Notes: generated by a model from the sequence alone, not told the origin. 64,000 nt of DNA from CALOBA01 sp942491465 (GCA_942491465.1 CALOBA010000071.1:124001-188000), one strand, 5' to 3'; positions 1-6,069 are shown, counted from the stretch's first letter. Translations and numbers: made by a program.

Positions 1-1
1 C

Positions 2-508
2 CTGCTCGCCTGGCGCGAGACCGCGGAGCTGCGTGCCGAGGAGTCGCAGCGCGGTCGCGCATTGGCCGATCTGCTGGTTGCGTTGGGTGTCTTGAGTCGC
101 CCCGCTTCGGCGAGACAAAGGCCCCGAGGTCGTGTCGGCTTGCCCGCCGCCGAGGCGGTACCGGTCGACGGGGGTGAAGCCCTCGGCGAGGCTTGGTATC
201 CGCTGTTGGCCCGCAGCCAGAGTGCCGGCTTCGCGGCCGCCGCGGTCAGCTGGGGCGTCGGCACCGAGGACGCCTGCCTCGGCTTCGCCTGGGCCTGGTG
301 CGAGACCCTGGTCTCGGCCGGCGTCCGCCTGGTACCCCTGGGGCAGAGCGATGGTCAGCGCATCCTGCTGAGCCTGGCGGCACGGATTCCGGCGATCGTC
401 GCCGCCGCGCGGGGGCTCGACGATGACGACCTCGGCGCGGCCAGCCCGGCCGCGGCCATCGCCGGCAGTGCCCACGAGACCCAATACACCCGGCTGTTTC
501 GCTCCTGA
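2..508 (+). CDS. ureF: Urease accessory protein UreF (C-terminal part, cut by window edge)
   Basis: The window opens inside this frame, so the N-terminus is missing and about 168 residues are visible. UreF forms a complex with UreD and UreG that loads nickel into apo-urease in the cytoplasm. The visible part is the Ala/Leu-rich helical region ending in S-P-A-A-A-I-A-G-S-A-H-E-T-Q-Y-T-R-L-F-R-S, a typical UreF tail with the conserved HETQYTRLFRS end. ureG follows about 425 bp downstream, separated by an RDD-type pseudogene. The assignment rests on the tail motif and the ureG neighbour. Confidence 0.88.
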   Translation: MLAWRETAELRAEESQRGRALADLLVALGVLSRPASARQRPRGRVGLPAAEAVPVDGGEALGEAWYPLLARSQSAGFAAAAVSWGVGTEDACLGFAWAWCETLVSAGVRLVPLGQSDGQRILLSLAARIPAIVAAARGLDDDDLGAASPAAAIAGSAHETQYTRLFRS

Positions 509-593
509 CGAACTTCGGCGTCGATGCAAGCGCTGCGCGCGCCGCTGGTGAACTCGATCAAATCCACCCAAGCCCACCCGACGAGGATATGCC

Positions 594-940
594 ATGACAG
601 AGAATCCCTACCGCCCGCCCGAATCCGATATCAAGCCGCCGATACAGACCGAGCCCGCCGATATCGCCGGCTTGGCCAGCTTGTGAAGACGCGCATCGTT
701 TCGGTGCGTGATGGACGGCTGCTGTCGTTCGGGCGGCTGATCGGTCTGCGCTACCTCCCGGTTTGGCTGGTGAGCGTGATCCCGGTCATTCAGCTTTTCG
801 GAATGATCGATGCCTTGTTCATCTTCCGTCGCGACCGCCGCTGTGTTCATGACCTGATCGCCGGGACCAAGGTCGTGCGTGCCGATGTGTCGATTGGCGT
901 GCCGATCGGCACCGCCGGCGCAGGGGCGCTCCATGCATAG
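594..940 (+). pseudogene. RDD-family membrane protein remnant (internal deletion and frameshift)
   Basis: An ATG at 594 with an upstream GA-rich ribosome site begins M-T-E-N-P-Y-R-P-P-E-S-D, the usual opening of RDD proteins (a short N/P/P-rich leader before the membrane domain). That frame stops after about 30 residues. A second frame, from about 660 to 940, encodes the C-terminal half of an RDD domain: a V-S-V-R-D-G-R-L-L-S-F loop, one hydrophobic helix, then R-R-D-R-R-C-V-H-D-L-I-A-G-T-K-V-V, which is the conserved end. The Arg-Asp-Asp helix between the two parts is missing. I infer a deletion that also shifted the frame. The 3' end overlaps the start of ureG by 8 bp. Function unknown and probably lost. 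Confidence 0.7.
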
Positions 941-1607
941 CCCGGCGGGGGAGCGCGAGGCGCTACGCGTCGGTGTCGGCGGCCCCGTCGGCTCCGGCAA
1001 GACCGCGTTGCTCGATGCCCTGTGCAAGCGCATGCGGGGGCGCTGGGAACTCGCCGTCGTCACCAACGACATCTACACCCGCGAAGATGCCGAGATGCTG
1101 ATCCGCAGCCAGGCCCTGCCCGCGGAGCGCATCATCGGCGTCGAGACCGGAGGCTGCCCGCATACGGCCATCCGCGAGGATGCATCCATGAACCTGGCCG
1201 CGGTCGCAGACCTGCAGCTGCGCTTCCCGGGGCTGGATCTGGTCTTTGTCGAGAGCGGCGGCGACAACCTGGCCGCCACCTTCAGCCCCGAGCTGGCGGA
1301 CCTGACCATCTATGTCATCGATGTCGCCGAGGGCGAGAAGATCCCGCGCAAGGGCGGCCCCGGCATCACCCGCTCGGACCTACTGGTGATCAACAAGATC
1401 GATCTGGCGCCCTATGTGGGTGCGTCGCTGGAGGTCATGCAGCGGGATGCGGCGCGGATGCGCGGCGAGCGCCCGTTCGTGCTCACCAATCTGCGGGCGG
1501 GGGAGGGGGTCGACGTCATCGTCGACTTCATCCAGCGCGAGGGGCTCCTAGCGCCACTGTCGGTAGAGGTCGAACAGGTGGGCGAGCAGGGCGCCGAACA
1601 GGGGTAG
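933..1607 (+). CDS. ureG: Urease accessory GTPase UreG
   Basis: UreG is the SIMIBI-class GTPase that supplies nickel to urease with UreF and UreD. The P-loop G-G-P-V-G-S-G-K-T-A lies about 16 residues from the ATG at 933. Further markers are the metal-binding region V-E-T-G-G-C-P-H-T-A-I-R-E-D (Cys-Pro-His metal motif), V-E-S-G-G-D-N-L-A-A-T and the guanine-specificity motif N-K-I-D. About 224 residues, slightly longer than usual because of a Glu/Gln-rich tail (E-Q-V-G-E-Q-G-A-E-Q-G). That tail overlaps the convergent small membrane protein gene, so the last 20 codons may have been gained by read-through. The start at 933 places the P-loop at its usual distance from the N-terminus. Confidence 0.95.
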   Translation: MHSPAGEREALRVGVGGPVGSGKTALLDALCKRMRGRWELAVVTNDIYTREDAEMLIRSQALPAERIIGVETGGCPHTAIREDASMNLAAVADLQLRFPGLDLVFVESGGDNLAATFSPELADLTIYVIDVAEGEKIPRKGGPGITRSDLLVINKIDLAPYVGASLEVMQRDAARMRGERPFVLTNLRAGEGVDVIVDFIQREGLLAPLSVEVEQVGEQGAEQG

Positions 1608-1811
1608 GGCGACCAGTTCCCAGCGACTGTCCGCCAGTGCGGCACGCACGGCGGCCAGCAACAGGCCGCCCGAGACGAGCGTCGGCAGCAGGTCTCCAAT
1701 GCGGGGCCCACGGCCGGTGAGGCGCCGAAAGAGCGCGAGGGCTACGGCCTCCAGCAGCACCAGGATCAGGATCAGGTCGATGATGCGACCCGTGGCATAG
1801 AGTTCAGTCAT
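1548..1811 (-). CDS. Small conserved membrane protein, divergent from the LH2 operon
   Basis: An 87-residue protein beginning M-T-E-L-Y-A-T-G-R-I-I-D-L and ending L-F-D-L-Y-R-Q-W-R. It has three hydrophobic segments (roughly residues 9-27, 40-60 and 66-80) separated by Arg-rich loops such as F-R-R-L-T-G-R-G-P-R. I do not recognise a characterised family. Its 3' end overlaps the ureG 3' end by 60 bp (tail to tail). Its start faces the double PpsR-type operator at 1873-1916, so it may share repression with the divergent LH2 genes. That link is an inference from position only. Confidence 0.6.
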   Translation of the reverse strand: MTELYATGRIIDLILILVLLEAVALALFRRLTGRGPRIGDLLPTLVSGGLLLAAVRAALADSRWELVALPLFGALLAHLFDLYRQWR

Positions 1812-1872
1812 GGGATCGGGGTCGGCTCCGGTGTTCGAAACCGAGAGTGTAAACAACGCTGGAAAAGAAAAC

Positions 1873-1916
1873 TGTAAATCAAGCTTGACATATATTTCTG
1901 TCACGCTAAGATGACA
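1873..1916 (+). promoter_or_regulatory. LH2 operon 1 promoter with two PpsR/CrtJ boxes
   Basis: Two TGT-N12-ACA palindromes lie at 1873-1890 and 1899-1916, exactly 8 bp apart. A sigma70-type promoter is embedded in them: -35 TTGACA at 1885-1890, 16-bp spacer, -10 TAAGAT at 1907-1912. The first box covers the -35 and the second covers the -10, so binding would block polymerase. Paired TGT-N12-ACA sites with this spacing are the known cooperative targets of CrtJ/PpsR. The same arrangement recurs upstream of three other LH2 genes here. Confidence 0.85.
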
Positions 1917-2056
1917 CCCATGGATTCGATGAGCGGGCTTGGAGCTTCCAGGCCAGCCCAACTAACCGCCGGGTTTCAAGGGGCTCTAGGTTCCTGACCT
2001 GACATTCGCCGCGACACGCCGCGGCTAAACGCAACACCTTTTCGGAGGGTAGACCA

Positions 2057-2200
2057 ATGGCAGCACCGACCAGCCTTTCGGGCCTGACGCCTGAGCAAGC
2101 CAAAGAGTTCCACGAGCAGTTCAAGACCACCTACACGGCGTTTGCCGGCATCGCTGCCGTCGCGCACATCCTGGTCCTGGCGTGGAAGCCCTGGTTCTGA
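2057..2200 (+). CDS. pucB: LH2 antenna beta subunit, copy 1
   Basis: A 47-residue beta apoprotein of the peripheral light-harvesting complex. It has a cytoplasmic N-terminus, one membrane helix from about residue 25 to 44, and the invariant end A-W-K-P-W-F. His37 in A-V-A-H-I-L-V is the BChl ligand of the B850 ring and His19 in E-F-H-E-Q is the conserved upstream His. GGAGGG at 2044-2049 is a good ribosome site for the ATG at 2057. It lies 25 bp upstream of its alpha partner. The N-terminal Ala/Pro/Thr stretch is longer than in the second beta of the unit. Confidence 0.95.
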   Translation: MAAPTSLSGLTPEQAKEFHEQFKTTYTAFAGIAAVAHILVLAWKPWF

Positions 2201-2225
2201 TTCTGAAGTAAACGAGGTTAAAATT

Positions 2226-2447
2226 ATGAATCCTTTTGAATACAAGCCCCAAGAAGAAGACTACCGCATCTGGCTGGTCGTCAACCCCGCTACTTGGCTG
2301 ATCCCGATCCTGATGTCCGTGTTCCTGCTCGGCATCCTGATCCACGCGTTCCTGTTCACCGCCAGCCCCTACGGCGAGTACTGGGGTGGCGCGGCTGAGG
2401 CTGCTGCCCCTGTTGTCGAGGCCGCTCCGGCTCCGGCGGCTGAGTAA
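2226..2447 (+). CDS. pucA: LH2 antenna alpha subunit, copy 1, Tyr-Trp (B850) type with long tail
   Basis: A 73-residue alpha apoprotein. I-W-L-V-V-N-P begins the membrane-entry region, the helix runs about 22-45, and His40 (L-I-H-A-F) is the B850 BChl ligand. The helix is followed by S-P-Y-G-E-Y-W-G-G: the Tyr52-Trp53 pair corresponds to the aromatic pair that hydrogen-bonds BChl in B850 LH2. Unlike the second alpha of the unit, it carries a 20-residue Ala/Pro/Glu tail. The same kind of tail occurs in the first alpha of the minus-strand operon, so the promoter-proximal alpha of both sets is the tailed form. Confidence 0.95.
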   Translation: MNPFEYKPQEEDYRIWLVVNPATWLIPILMSVFLLGILIHAFLFTASPYGEYWGGAAEAAAPVVEAAPAPAAE

Positions 2448-2467
2448 TTCGAGCTTCACTGCTCGAA
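2448..2467 (+). promoter_or_regulatory. Intercistronic hairpin after first pucA
   Basis: TTCGAGC, a 6-nt loop (TTCACT), then GCTCGAA: a perfect 7-bp stem beginning right after the pucA stop. There is no T-run, so it looks like an mRNA 3'-stabilising or processing hairpin, as known between antenna genes in purple bacteria. An identical copy sits at 3808-3827. Confidence 0.65.
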
Positions 2468-2561
2468 CGCTATAAAGACTTACGTCAACGCCTTTTTGGA
2501 GTTGGCATCTTCCACCGCGGACAATCGAACGCGGCCCATTTGAACCCCCGAGGTATTGCAT

Positions 2562-2693
2562 ATGTCCCTCTCCGGCCTGACCCCTGACCAAGCCAAAGAA
2601 TTCCACGAGCAGTTCAAGACCACCTACACTGCGTTTGCCGGCATCGCCGCCGTCGCGCACATCCTGGTCCTGGCGTGGAAGCCCTGGTTCTGA
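2562..2693 (+). CDS. pucB: LH2 antenna beta subunit, copy 2
   Basis: A 43-residue beta apoprotein starting M-S-L-S-G-L-T-P-D-Q, with His15 and His33 as the two conserved histidines and the A-W-K-P-W-F end. It differs from copy 1 by a shorter N-terminus and Asp for Glu at position 9; the remaining sequence is the same. It lies 114 bp after the first alpha, beyond the hairpin. CCCCCGAGG just upstream gives a modest ribosome site. It pairs with the alpha gene at 2750. Confidence 0.94.
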   Translation: MSLSGLTPDQAKEFHEQFKTTYTAFAGIAAVAHILVLAWKPWF

Positions 2694-2749
2694 TTTCAGA
2701 CCTGCTTCGACACCCCTCCTTTTTCACGCAATCTTGAGAGACAAGACCC

Positions 2750-2920
2750 ATGGCTGAGATCCAACGCCCCAAGAACCCCGAAGACGACTGGAAGATCTGG
2801 CTGGTTGTGAACCCCGCTACCTGGCTGATCCCGATCCTGATGTCCGTGTTCCTGCTCGGCATCCTGATCCATGCGTTCCTGTTCACCGCTAGCCCGTACA
2901 ACGCGTACTGGGGCGGCTGA
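2750..2920 (+). CDS. pucA: LH2 antenna alpha subunit, copy 2, Tyr-Trp type
   Basis: A 56-residue alpha apoprotein. Its N-terminus M-A-E-I-Q-R-P-K-N-P-E-D-D-W differs from copy 1, but the membrane helix is identical, with His41 as BChl ligand and the end S-P-Y-N-A-Y-W-G-G (Tyr53-Trp54). It has no Ala/Pro tail. Its N-terminal type (R-P-K-N-P-E-D-D-W) is shared with the minus-strand alphas at 5676 and 6117, so it appears to combine features of both sets. A terminator-like hairpin follows 11 bp after the stop. Confidence 0.95.
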   Translation: MAEIQRPKNPEDDWKIWLVVNPATWLIPILMSVFLLGILIHAFLFTASPYNAYWGG

Positions 2921-2931
2921 TTACAGCACCC

Positions 2932-2961
2932 TGGCGGGCGATCAATACCGCCTGCCATTTT
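2932..2961 (+). terminator. Rho-independent terminator of LH2 unit 1
   Basis: TGGCGGGCG pairs with CGCCTGCCA (one G-U pair) across a short AT-rich loop, followed by TTTT. It lies directly after the second pucA stop. An identical copy is at 4292-4321. Confidence 0.7.
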
Positions 2962-3024
2962 GAGGGTAAGCCGGCCTAGCTGGCGAGACCCCACAGCACT
3001 CGGCAGCTGACGAGAAATCGCCGA

Positions 3025-3093
3025 AAAGCGCCGGTCTGCTTCTTGAGCCTCACACCTTCGGGTGTGCTGAGCCACGAAGCGGATCGGCGCTTT
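3025..3093 (+). ncRNA. Long structured 3' element of LH2 unit 1
   Basis: AAAGCGCCG at 3025 pairs with CGGCGCTTT ending at 3093. The stem continues through wobble pairs to GCTTC/GAAGC, about 18 bp in all. Inside is a second hairpin, CACACC-TTCG-GGTGTG, with a UUCG tetraloop. The third unit keeps the fold with compensating base changes (see 5211-5279), so the structure itself is conserved. The A-run before and TTTG after suggest a second terminator or a stable RNA 3' end. Confidence 0.6.
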
Positions 3094-3241
3094 GTCGTGT
3101 CTGGCTTTCCGACACCAGCCCCGTTTGCAGCTACACGATCTCCAGCGACGCTGGGGCCCTGCGGTTGACGAGCTGGTCGGTGCCCCATCGACGCCCTATG
3201 TGACTGTTCTAATAAGAGATCTTGTAGCCAGCAGAAAAAAC

Positions 3242-3285
3242 TGTACATTTTTCTTGACAGAAACTTATGTCAAGCTAAACTGACA
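3242..3285 (+). promoter_or_regulatory. LH2 operon 2 promoter with two PpsR/CrtJ boxes
   Basis: TGT-N12-ACA at 3242-3259 and 3268-3285, 8 bp apart. -35 TTGACA is at 3254-3259, 16-bp spacer, -10 TAAACT at 3276-3281. The region between and around the boxes also forms a TTGACA-N8-TGTCAA inverted repeat. The layout is identical to the promoter at 1873, although the surrounding bases differ. Confidence 0.86.
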
Positions 3286-3416
3286 GTCGTGGATTAGCTG
3301 GATAGGACGAGATTTCGCAACCAGCTCAACCGGCTACCGGAAGGCCGACAAGCCACGTATCGAACATGCCGCGACACGCCGCGGCCCAACGCAAGACCTT
3401 TTCGGAGGGTAGATCA

Positions 3417-3560
3417 ATGGCATCACCGACGAGCCTTTCGGGCCTGACGCCTGAGCAAGCCAAAGAGTTCCACGAGCAGTTCAAGACCACCTACACGGCG
3501 TTTGCCGGCATCGCTGCCGTCGCGCACATCCTGGTCCTGGCGTGGAAGCCCTGGTTCTGA
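3417..3560 (+). CDS. pucB: LH2 antenna beta subunit, copy 3
   Basis: Second-unit counterpart of the beta gene at 2057, 47 residues, His19 and His37, same A-W-K-P-W-F end. The one residue change seen is Ser for Ala at position 3 (M-A-S-P-T-S). The ribosome site GGAGGG and the 13-bp context before the ATG are kept. It opens the second LH2 transcript, with its own PpsR-type promoter about 130 bp upstream. Confidence 0.95.
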   Translation: MASPTSLSGLTPEQAKEFHEQFKTTYTAFAGIAAVAHILVLAWKPWF

Positions 3561-3585
3561 TTCTGAAGTAAACGAGGTTAAAATT

Positions 3586-3807
3586 ATGAATCCTTTTGAA
3601 TACAAGCCCCAAGAAGAAGACTACCGCATCTGGCTGGTCGTCAACCCCGCTACTTGGCTGATCCCGATCCTGATGTCCGTGTTCCTGCTCGGCATCCTGA
3701 TCCACGCGTTCCTGTTCACCGCCAGCCCCTACGGCGAGTACTGGGGTGGCGCGGCTGAGGCTGCTGCCCCTGTTGTCGAGGCCGCTCCGGCTCCGGCGGC
3801 TGAGTAA
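3586..3807 (+). CDS. pucA: LH2 antenna alpha subunit, copy 3, identical to copy 1
   Basis: A 73-residue alpha apoprotein identical in sequence to the gene at 2226, including the Tyr52-Trp53 pair, His40 and the Ala/Pro/Glu tail. Perfect identity over the whole gene shows that the tandem duplication is recent or kept uniform by gene conversion. Gene dosage of the B850-type subunit is the likely effect. Confidence 0.95.
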   Translation: MNPFEYKPQEEDYRIWLVVNPATWLIPILMSVFLLGILIHAFLFTASPYGEYWGGAAEAAAPVVEAAPAPAAE

Positions 3808-3827
3808 TTCGAGCTTCACTGCTCGAA
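3808..3827 (+). promoter_or_regulatory. Intercistronic hairpin after third pucA
   Basis: Exact second copy of the 7-bp stem at 2448-2467, immediately after the pucA stop; probable mRNA-stabilising structure between the two pucBA pairs. Confidence 0.6.
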
Positions 3828-3921
3828 CGCTATAAAGACTTACGTCAACGCCTTTTTGGAGTTGGCATCTTCCACCGCGGACAATCGAACGCGGCCCATT
3901 TGAACCCCCGAGGTATTGCAT

Positions 3922-4053
3922 ATGTCCCTCTCCGGCCTGACCCCTGACCAAGCCAAAGAATTCCACGAGCAGTTCAAGACCACCTACACTGCGTTTGCCG
4001 GCATCGCCGCCGTCGCGCACATCCTGGTCCTGGCGTGGAAGCCCTGGTTCTGA
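3922..4053 (+). CDS. pucB: LH2 antenna beta subunit, copy 4
   Basis: Identical in protein sequence to the beta at 2562 (43 residues, His15 and His33). It is the second beta of the duplicated unit and pairs with the alpha at 4110. No third copy of this gene exists, because the third unit lost the segment between its two alpha genes. Confidence 0.94.
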   Translation: MSLSGLTPDQAKEFHEQFKTTYTAFAGIAAVAHILVLAWKPWF

Positions 4054-4109
4054 TTTCAGACCTGCTTCGACACCCCTCCTTTTTCACGCAATCTTGAGAG
4101 ACAAGACCC

Positions 4110-4280
4110 ATGGCTGAGATCCAACGCCCCAAGAACCCCGAAGACGACTGGAAGATCTGGCTGGTTGTGAACCCCGCTACCTGGCTGATCCCGATCCTGA
4201 TGTCCGTGTTCCTGCTCGGCATCCTGATCCATGCGTTCCTGTTCACCGCTAGCCCGTACAACGCGTACTGGGGCGGCTGA
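4110..4280 (+). CDS. pucA: LH2 antenna alpha subunit, copy 4, identical to copy 2
   Basis: A 56-residue alpha apoprotein identical to the gene at 2750: His41, Tyr53-Trp54, no tail. It closes the second unit and is followed by the same terminator and long hairpin. Its 3' end is the probable donor of the 3' part of the hybrid alpha at 4945. Confidence 0.95.
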   Translation: MAEIQRPKNPEDDWKIWLVVNPATWLIPILMSVFLLGILIHAFLFTASPYNAYWGG

Positions 4281-4291
4281 TTACAGCACCC

Positions 4292-4321
4292 TGGCGGGCG
4301 ATCAATACCGCCTGCCATTTT
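4292..4321 (+). terminator. Rho-independent terminator of LH2 unit 2
   Basis: Exact copy of the stem-loop and T-run at 2932-2961, 11 bp after the stop of the fourth pucA. Confidence 0.7.
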
Positions 4322-4384
4322 GAGGGTAAGCCGGCCTAGCTGGCGAGACCCCACAGCACTCGGCAGCTGACGAGAAATCGCCGA

Positions 4385-4453
4385 AAAGCGCCGGTCTGCT
4401 TCTTGAGCCTCACACCTTCGGGTGTGCTGAGCCACGAAGCGGATCGGCGCTTT
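4385..4453 (+). ncRNA. Long structured 3' element of LH2 unit 2
   Basis: Identical copy of the 18-bp stem with inner UUCG hairpin found at 3025-3093. Located 100 bp after the terminator stem of unit 2. Confidence 0.58.
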
Positions 4454-4600
4454 GTCGTGTCTGGCTTTCCGACACCAGCCCCGTTCGCAGCTACACGATC
4501 TACAGCGACGCTGGGCCCTGCGGTTGACGAGCTGGTCGGTGCCTCGTCGACGCCCTAGGTCACTGTTCGAAAAGAAGATCTTTCGGCCAACCGAAGAAAC

Positions 4601-4644
4601 TGTACATTTTTCTTGACAGAAACTTATGTCAAGCTAAACTGACA
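4601..4644 (+). promoter_or_regulatory. LH2 operon 3 promoter with two PpsR/CrtJ boxes
   Basis: TGT-N12-ACA at 4601-4618 and 4627-4644 with an 8-bp gap. -35 TTGACA 4613-4618, 16-bp spacer, -10 TAAACT 4635-4640. The boxes are identical to those of operon 2, while sequence just upstream has begun to diverge (for example around 4560-4600), which suggests selection on the operator. Confidence 0.86.
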
Positions 4645-4775
4645 GTCGTGGATTAGCTGGATAGGACGAGATTTCGCAACCAGCTCAACCGGCTACCGGA
4701 AGGCCGATAAGCCACATATCGAACATGCCGCGACACGCCGCGGCCCAACGCAAGACCTTTTCGGAGGGTAGATCA

Positions 4776-4919
4776 ATGGCATCACCGACGAGCCTTTCGG
4801 GCCTGACGCCTGAGCAAGCCAAAGAGTTCCACGAGCAGTTCAAGACCACCTACACGGCGTTTGCCGGCATCGCTGCCGTCGCGCACATCCTGGTCCTGGC
4901 GTGGAAGCCCTGGTTCTGA
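4776..4919 (+). CDS. pucB: LH2 antenna beta subunit, copy 5
   Basis: A 47-residue beta apoprotein identical to copy 3, with His19 and His37. It opens the third, shortened unit, which consists of only this gene and one alpha. The spacing to the alpha start (25 bp) is the same as in units 1 and 2. Confidence 0.95.
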   Translation: MASPTSLSGLTPEQAKEFHEQFKTTYTAFAGIAAVAHILVLAWKPWF

Positions 4920-4944
4920 TTCTGAAGTAAACGAGGTTAAAGCT

Positions 4945-5112
4945 ATGAGTCCTTTTGAATACAAGCCCCAAGAAGAAGACTACCGCATCTGGCTGGTCGT
5001 CAACCCCGCTACTTGGCTGATCCCGATCCTGATGTCCGTGTTCCTGCTCGGCATCCTGATCCACGCGTTCCTGTTCACCGCTAGCCCGTACAACGCGTAC
5101 TGGGGCGGCTGA
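4945..5112 (+). CDS. pucA: Hybrid LH2 alpha subunit (first-alpha front, second-alpha end)
   Basis: A 55-residue alpha apoprotein. The N-terminus M-S-P-F-E-Y-K-P-Q-E-E-D-Y and all silent positions up to the His40 codon (CAC at 5062-5064) match the tailed alpha at 2226. From GCT at 5080-5082 onward the bases match the untailed alpha at 2750, ending S-P-Y-N-A-Y-W-G-G. A crossover therefore lies between 5065 and 5081. It joins the first alpha to the second and deletes the second beta. Ligand His40 and the Tyr52-Trp53 pair are kept, so the product should still form B850-type LH2. Confidence 0.94.
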   Translation: MSPFEYKPQEEDYRIWLVVNPATWLIPILMSVFLLGILIHAFLFTASPYNAYWGG

Positions 5113-5210
5113 TTCAGCACCTGAGCGGGGGTTTTCACCACCCGCCAAAGGGATAACCAGCCAAGCTGGGAGGCCCAACAGCACTCGGCAGCTGACAAAG
5201 AAATCGCCGA

Positions 5211-5279
5211 AAAGCGCCGGTCCGCTTCTTGAGCCATACATCTTCGGGTGTGTCGCCCAACGAAGGGGACCGGCGCTTT
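5211..5279 (+). ncRNA. Long structured 3' element of LH2 unit 3, covarying
   Basis: AAAGCGCCGGTCC at 5211 pairs perfectly (13 bp) with GGACCGGCGCTTT ending at 5279, then CTTC/GAAG continues the stem after one mismatch. The inner arm changed to ACATC-TTCG-GGTGT. Relative to units 1 and 2, both arms changed in a compensating way, which argues for a conserved RNA fold. Confidence 0.6.
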
Positions 5280-5310
5280 GTCGTCTGCATATTGCTGCGC
5301 CAACGTTAAA

Positions 5311-5352
5311 GGCGGAGGAGGATCGGCAACGATGCCGATCACTCACTCCGCC
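5311..5352. terminator. Hairpin between the two convergent LH2 operons
   Basis: Nested inverted repeats: outer GGCGGAG/CTCCGCC (5311-5317, 5346-5352) and inner GATCGGCA-ACGA-TGCCGATC (5321-5340). It sits in the gap between the end of the plus-strand set and the last gene of the minus-strand set. There is no T-run on either side, so a role as a two-way transcription barrier is only a suggestion. Confidence 0.4.
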
Positions 5353-5506
5353 TGGATGCCGCCATCTCCGGGCGACGCCTCTTTTCTCGCCTATCCGGTT
5401 AGGCCGACCTCGGCCGCAGGGCCTTTGATCGACCGGCAAGGAGGTTGCGCTTGGCATTGTTCAGCACGGGGGCTTGGAACGGCCAAGGCGATACTGGGTC
5501 TGGCAA

Positions 5507-5629
5507 TCAGAACCAGGGCTTCCAGGCCAAGACCAGGAAGTGCGCAACGGCGGCGATGCCGACGAATGCGACGTAGGTGACCTTCCACTGCTCGTGGAAT
5601 TCTTTGGCTTGTTGTTCGCTGAGTGCCAT
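5507..5629 (-). CDS. pucB: LH2 antenna beta subunit, minus-strand copy d, unpaired
   Basis: A 40-residue beta apoprotein (M-A-L-S-E-Q-Q-A-K-E, His12, His30, A-W-K-P-W-F). It is the last gene of the minus-strand LH2 operon and has no alpha gene after it: the next 230 bp hold no alpha-like frame on this strand. All other betas here are followed by an alpha. It may be a leftover of unequal crossing over, or its product may pair with alphas made from upstream genes. Confidence 0.9.
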   Translation of the reverse strand: MALSEQQAKEFHEQWKVTYVAFVGIAAVAHFLVLAWKPWF

Positions 5630-5675
5630 GAGGGTGCCTCGTGAGCTCTTGGGTTGGGTTAGGTGCGGCTACGGA

Positions 5676-5849
5676 CTAGCCGGCCAGGAAGTTGTACTTG
5701 GCGCTGCCCAGCACGACGGAATGCACGGCCAGAGCGACGAGGAGGACGGTGATCAGGATCGGCATCAGCCAGATTGCCGGATCAACGATGGTCCATACCT
5801 TCCAGTCGTCTTCCGGGTTCTTCGGGCGGGCGATTTGCTGTTCGGCCAT
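5676..5849 (-). CDS. pucA: LH2 antenna alpha subunit, Phe-Leu (B820-like) type
   Basis: A 57-residue alpha apoprotein, M-A-E-Q-Q-I-A-R-P-K-N-P-E-D-D-W, helix about 28-48, BChl ligand His43 (A-V-H-S-V). After the helix comes S-A-K-Y-N-F-L-A-G. Where the plus-strand alphas have Tyr-Trp, this one has Phe54-Leu55, which removes both hydrogen-bond donors. Phe-Leu at this place is the known mark of the blue-shifted B800-820 LH2. I chose the internal ATG at 5849, which matches its paralogue at 6290, over an upstream ATG at 5867. Confidence 0.92.
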   Translation of the reverse strand: MAEQQIARPKNPEDDWKVWTIVDPAIWLMPILITVLLVALAVHSVVLGSAKYNFLAG

Positions 5850-5946
5850 TGGATTACTCTCTTGCATCGAGGGATGTTTAGGCTTGATCGGGCGCGGATC
5901 GGCGCGGGACGAAGCCGGCGAAGGGTTGGCTATTCAGACCGAGGTC

Positions 5947-6069
5947 TTAGAACCAGGGCTTCCAGGCCAGCACCAGGAAGTGCGCAACGGCGGCGATGCC
6001 GACGAATGCGACGTAGGTGACCTTCCACTGCTCGTGGAATTCTTTGGCTTGCTGTTCGCTGAGTGCCAT
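5947..6069 (-). CDS. pucB: LH2 antenna beta subunit, minus-strand copy c
   Basis: A 40-residue beta apoprotein with the same protein sequence as the gene at 5507. His12 and His30 are present. It pairs with the alpha at 5676 downstream in the transcript. Its stop is TAA, whereas the 5507 copy has TGA. Confidence 0.92.
   Translation of the reverse strand: MALSEQQAKEFHEQWKVTYVAFVGIAAVAHFLVLAWKPWF

Larger units (their letters stand above)
2008..5112 (+). repeat. 1.36-kb tandem duplication of a pucBABA unit, third copy truncated
   Basis: Direct comparison shows the pucB-pucA-pucB-pucA block starting near 2008 repeated with a period of 1360 bp (2057 to 3417, 2226 to 3586, 2562 to 3922, 2750 to 4110), with coding parts essentially identical. 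A third copy starts 1359 bp later (4776) but contains only one pucB and one hybrid pucA. The repeated unit includes promoter, leader, inter-gene hairpin and terminator. Unit borders are approximate (about 2008-3367, 3368-4726, 4727-5112). Confidence 0.92.
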
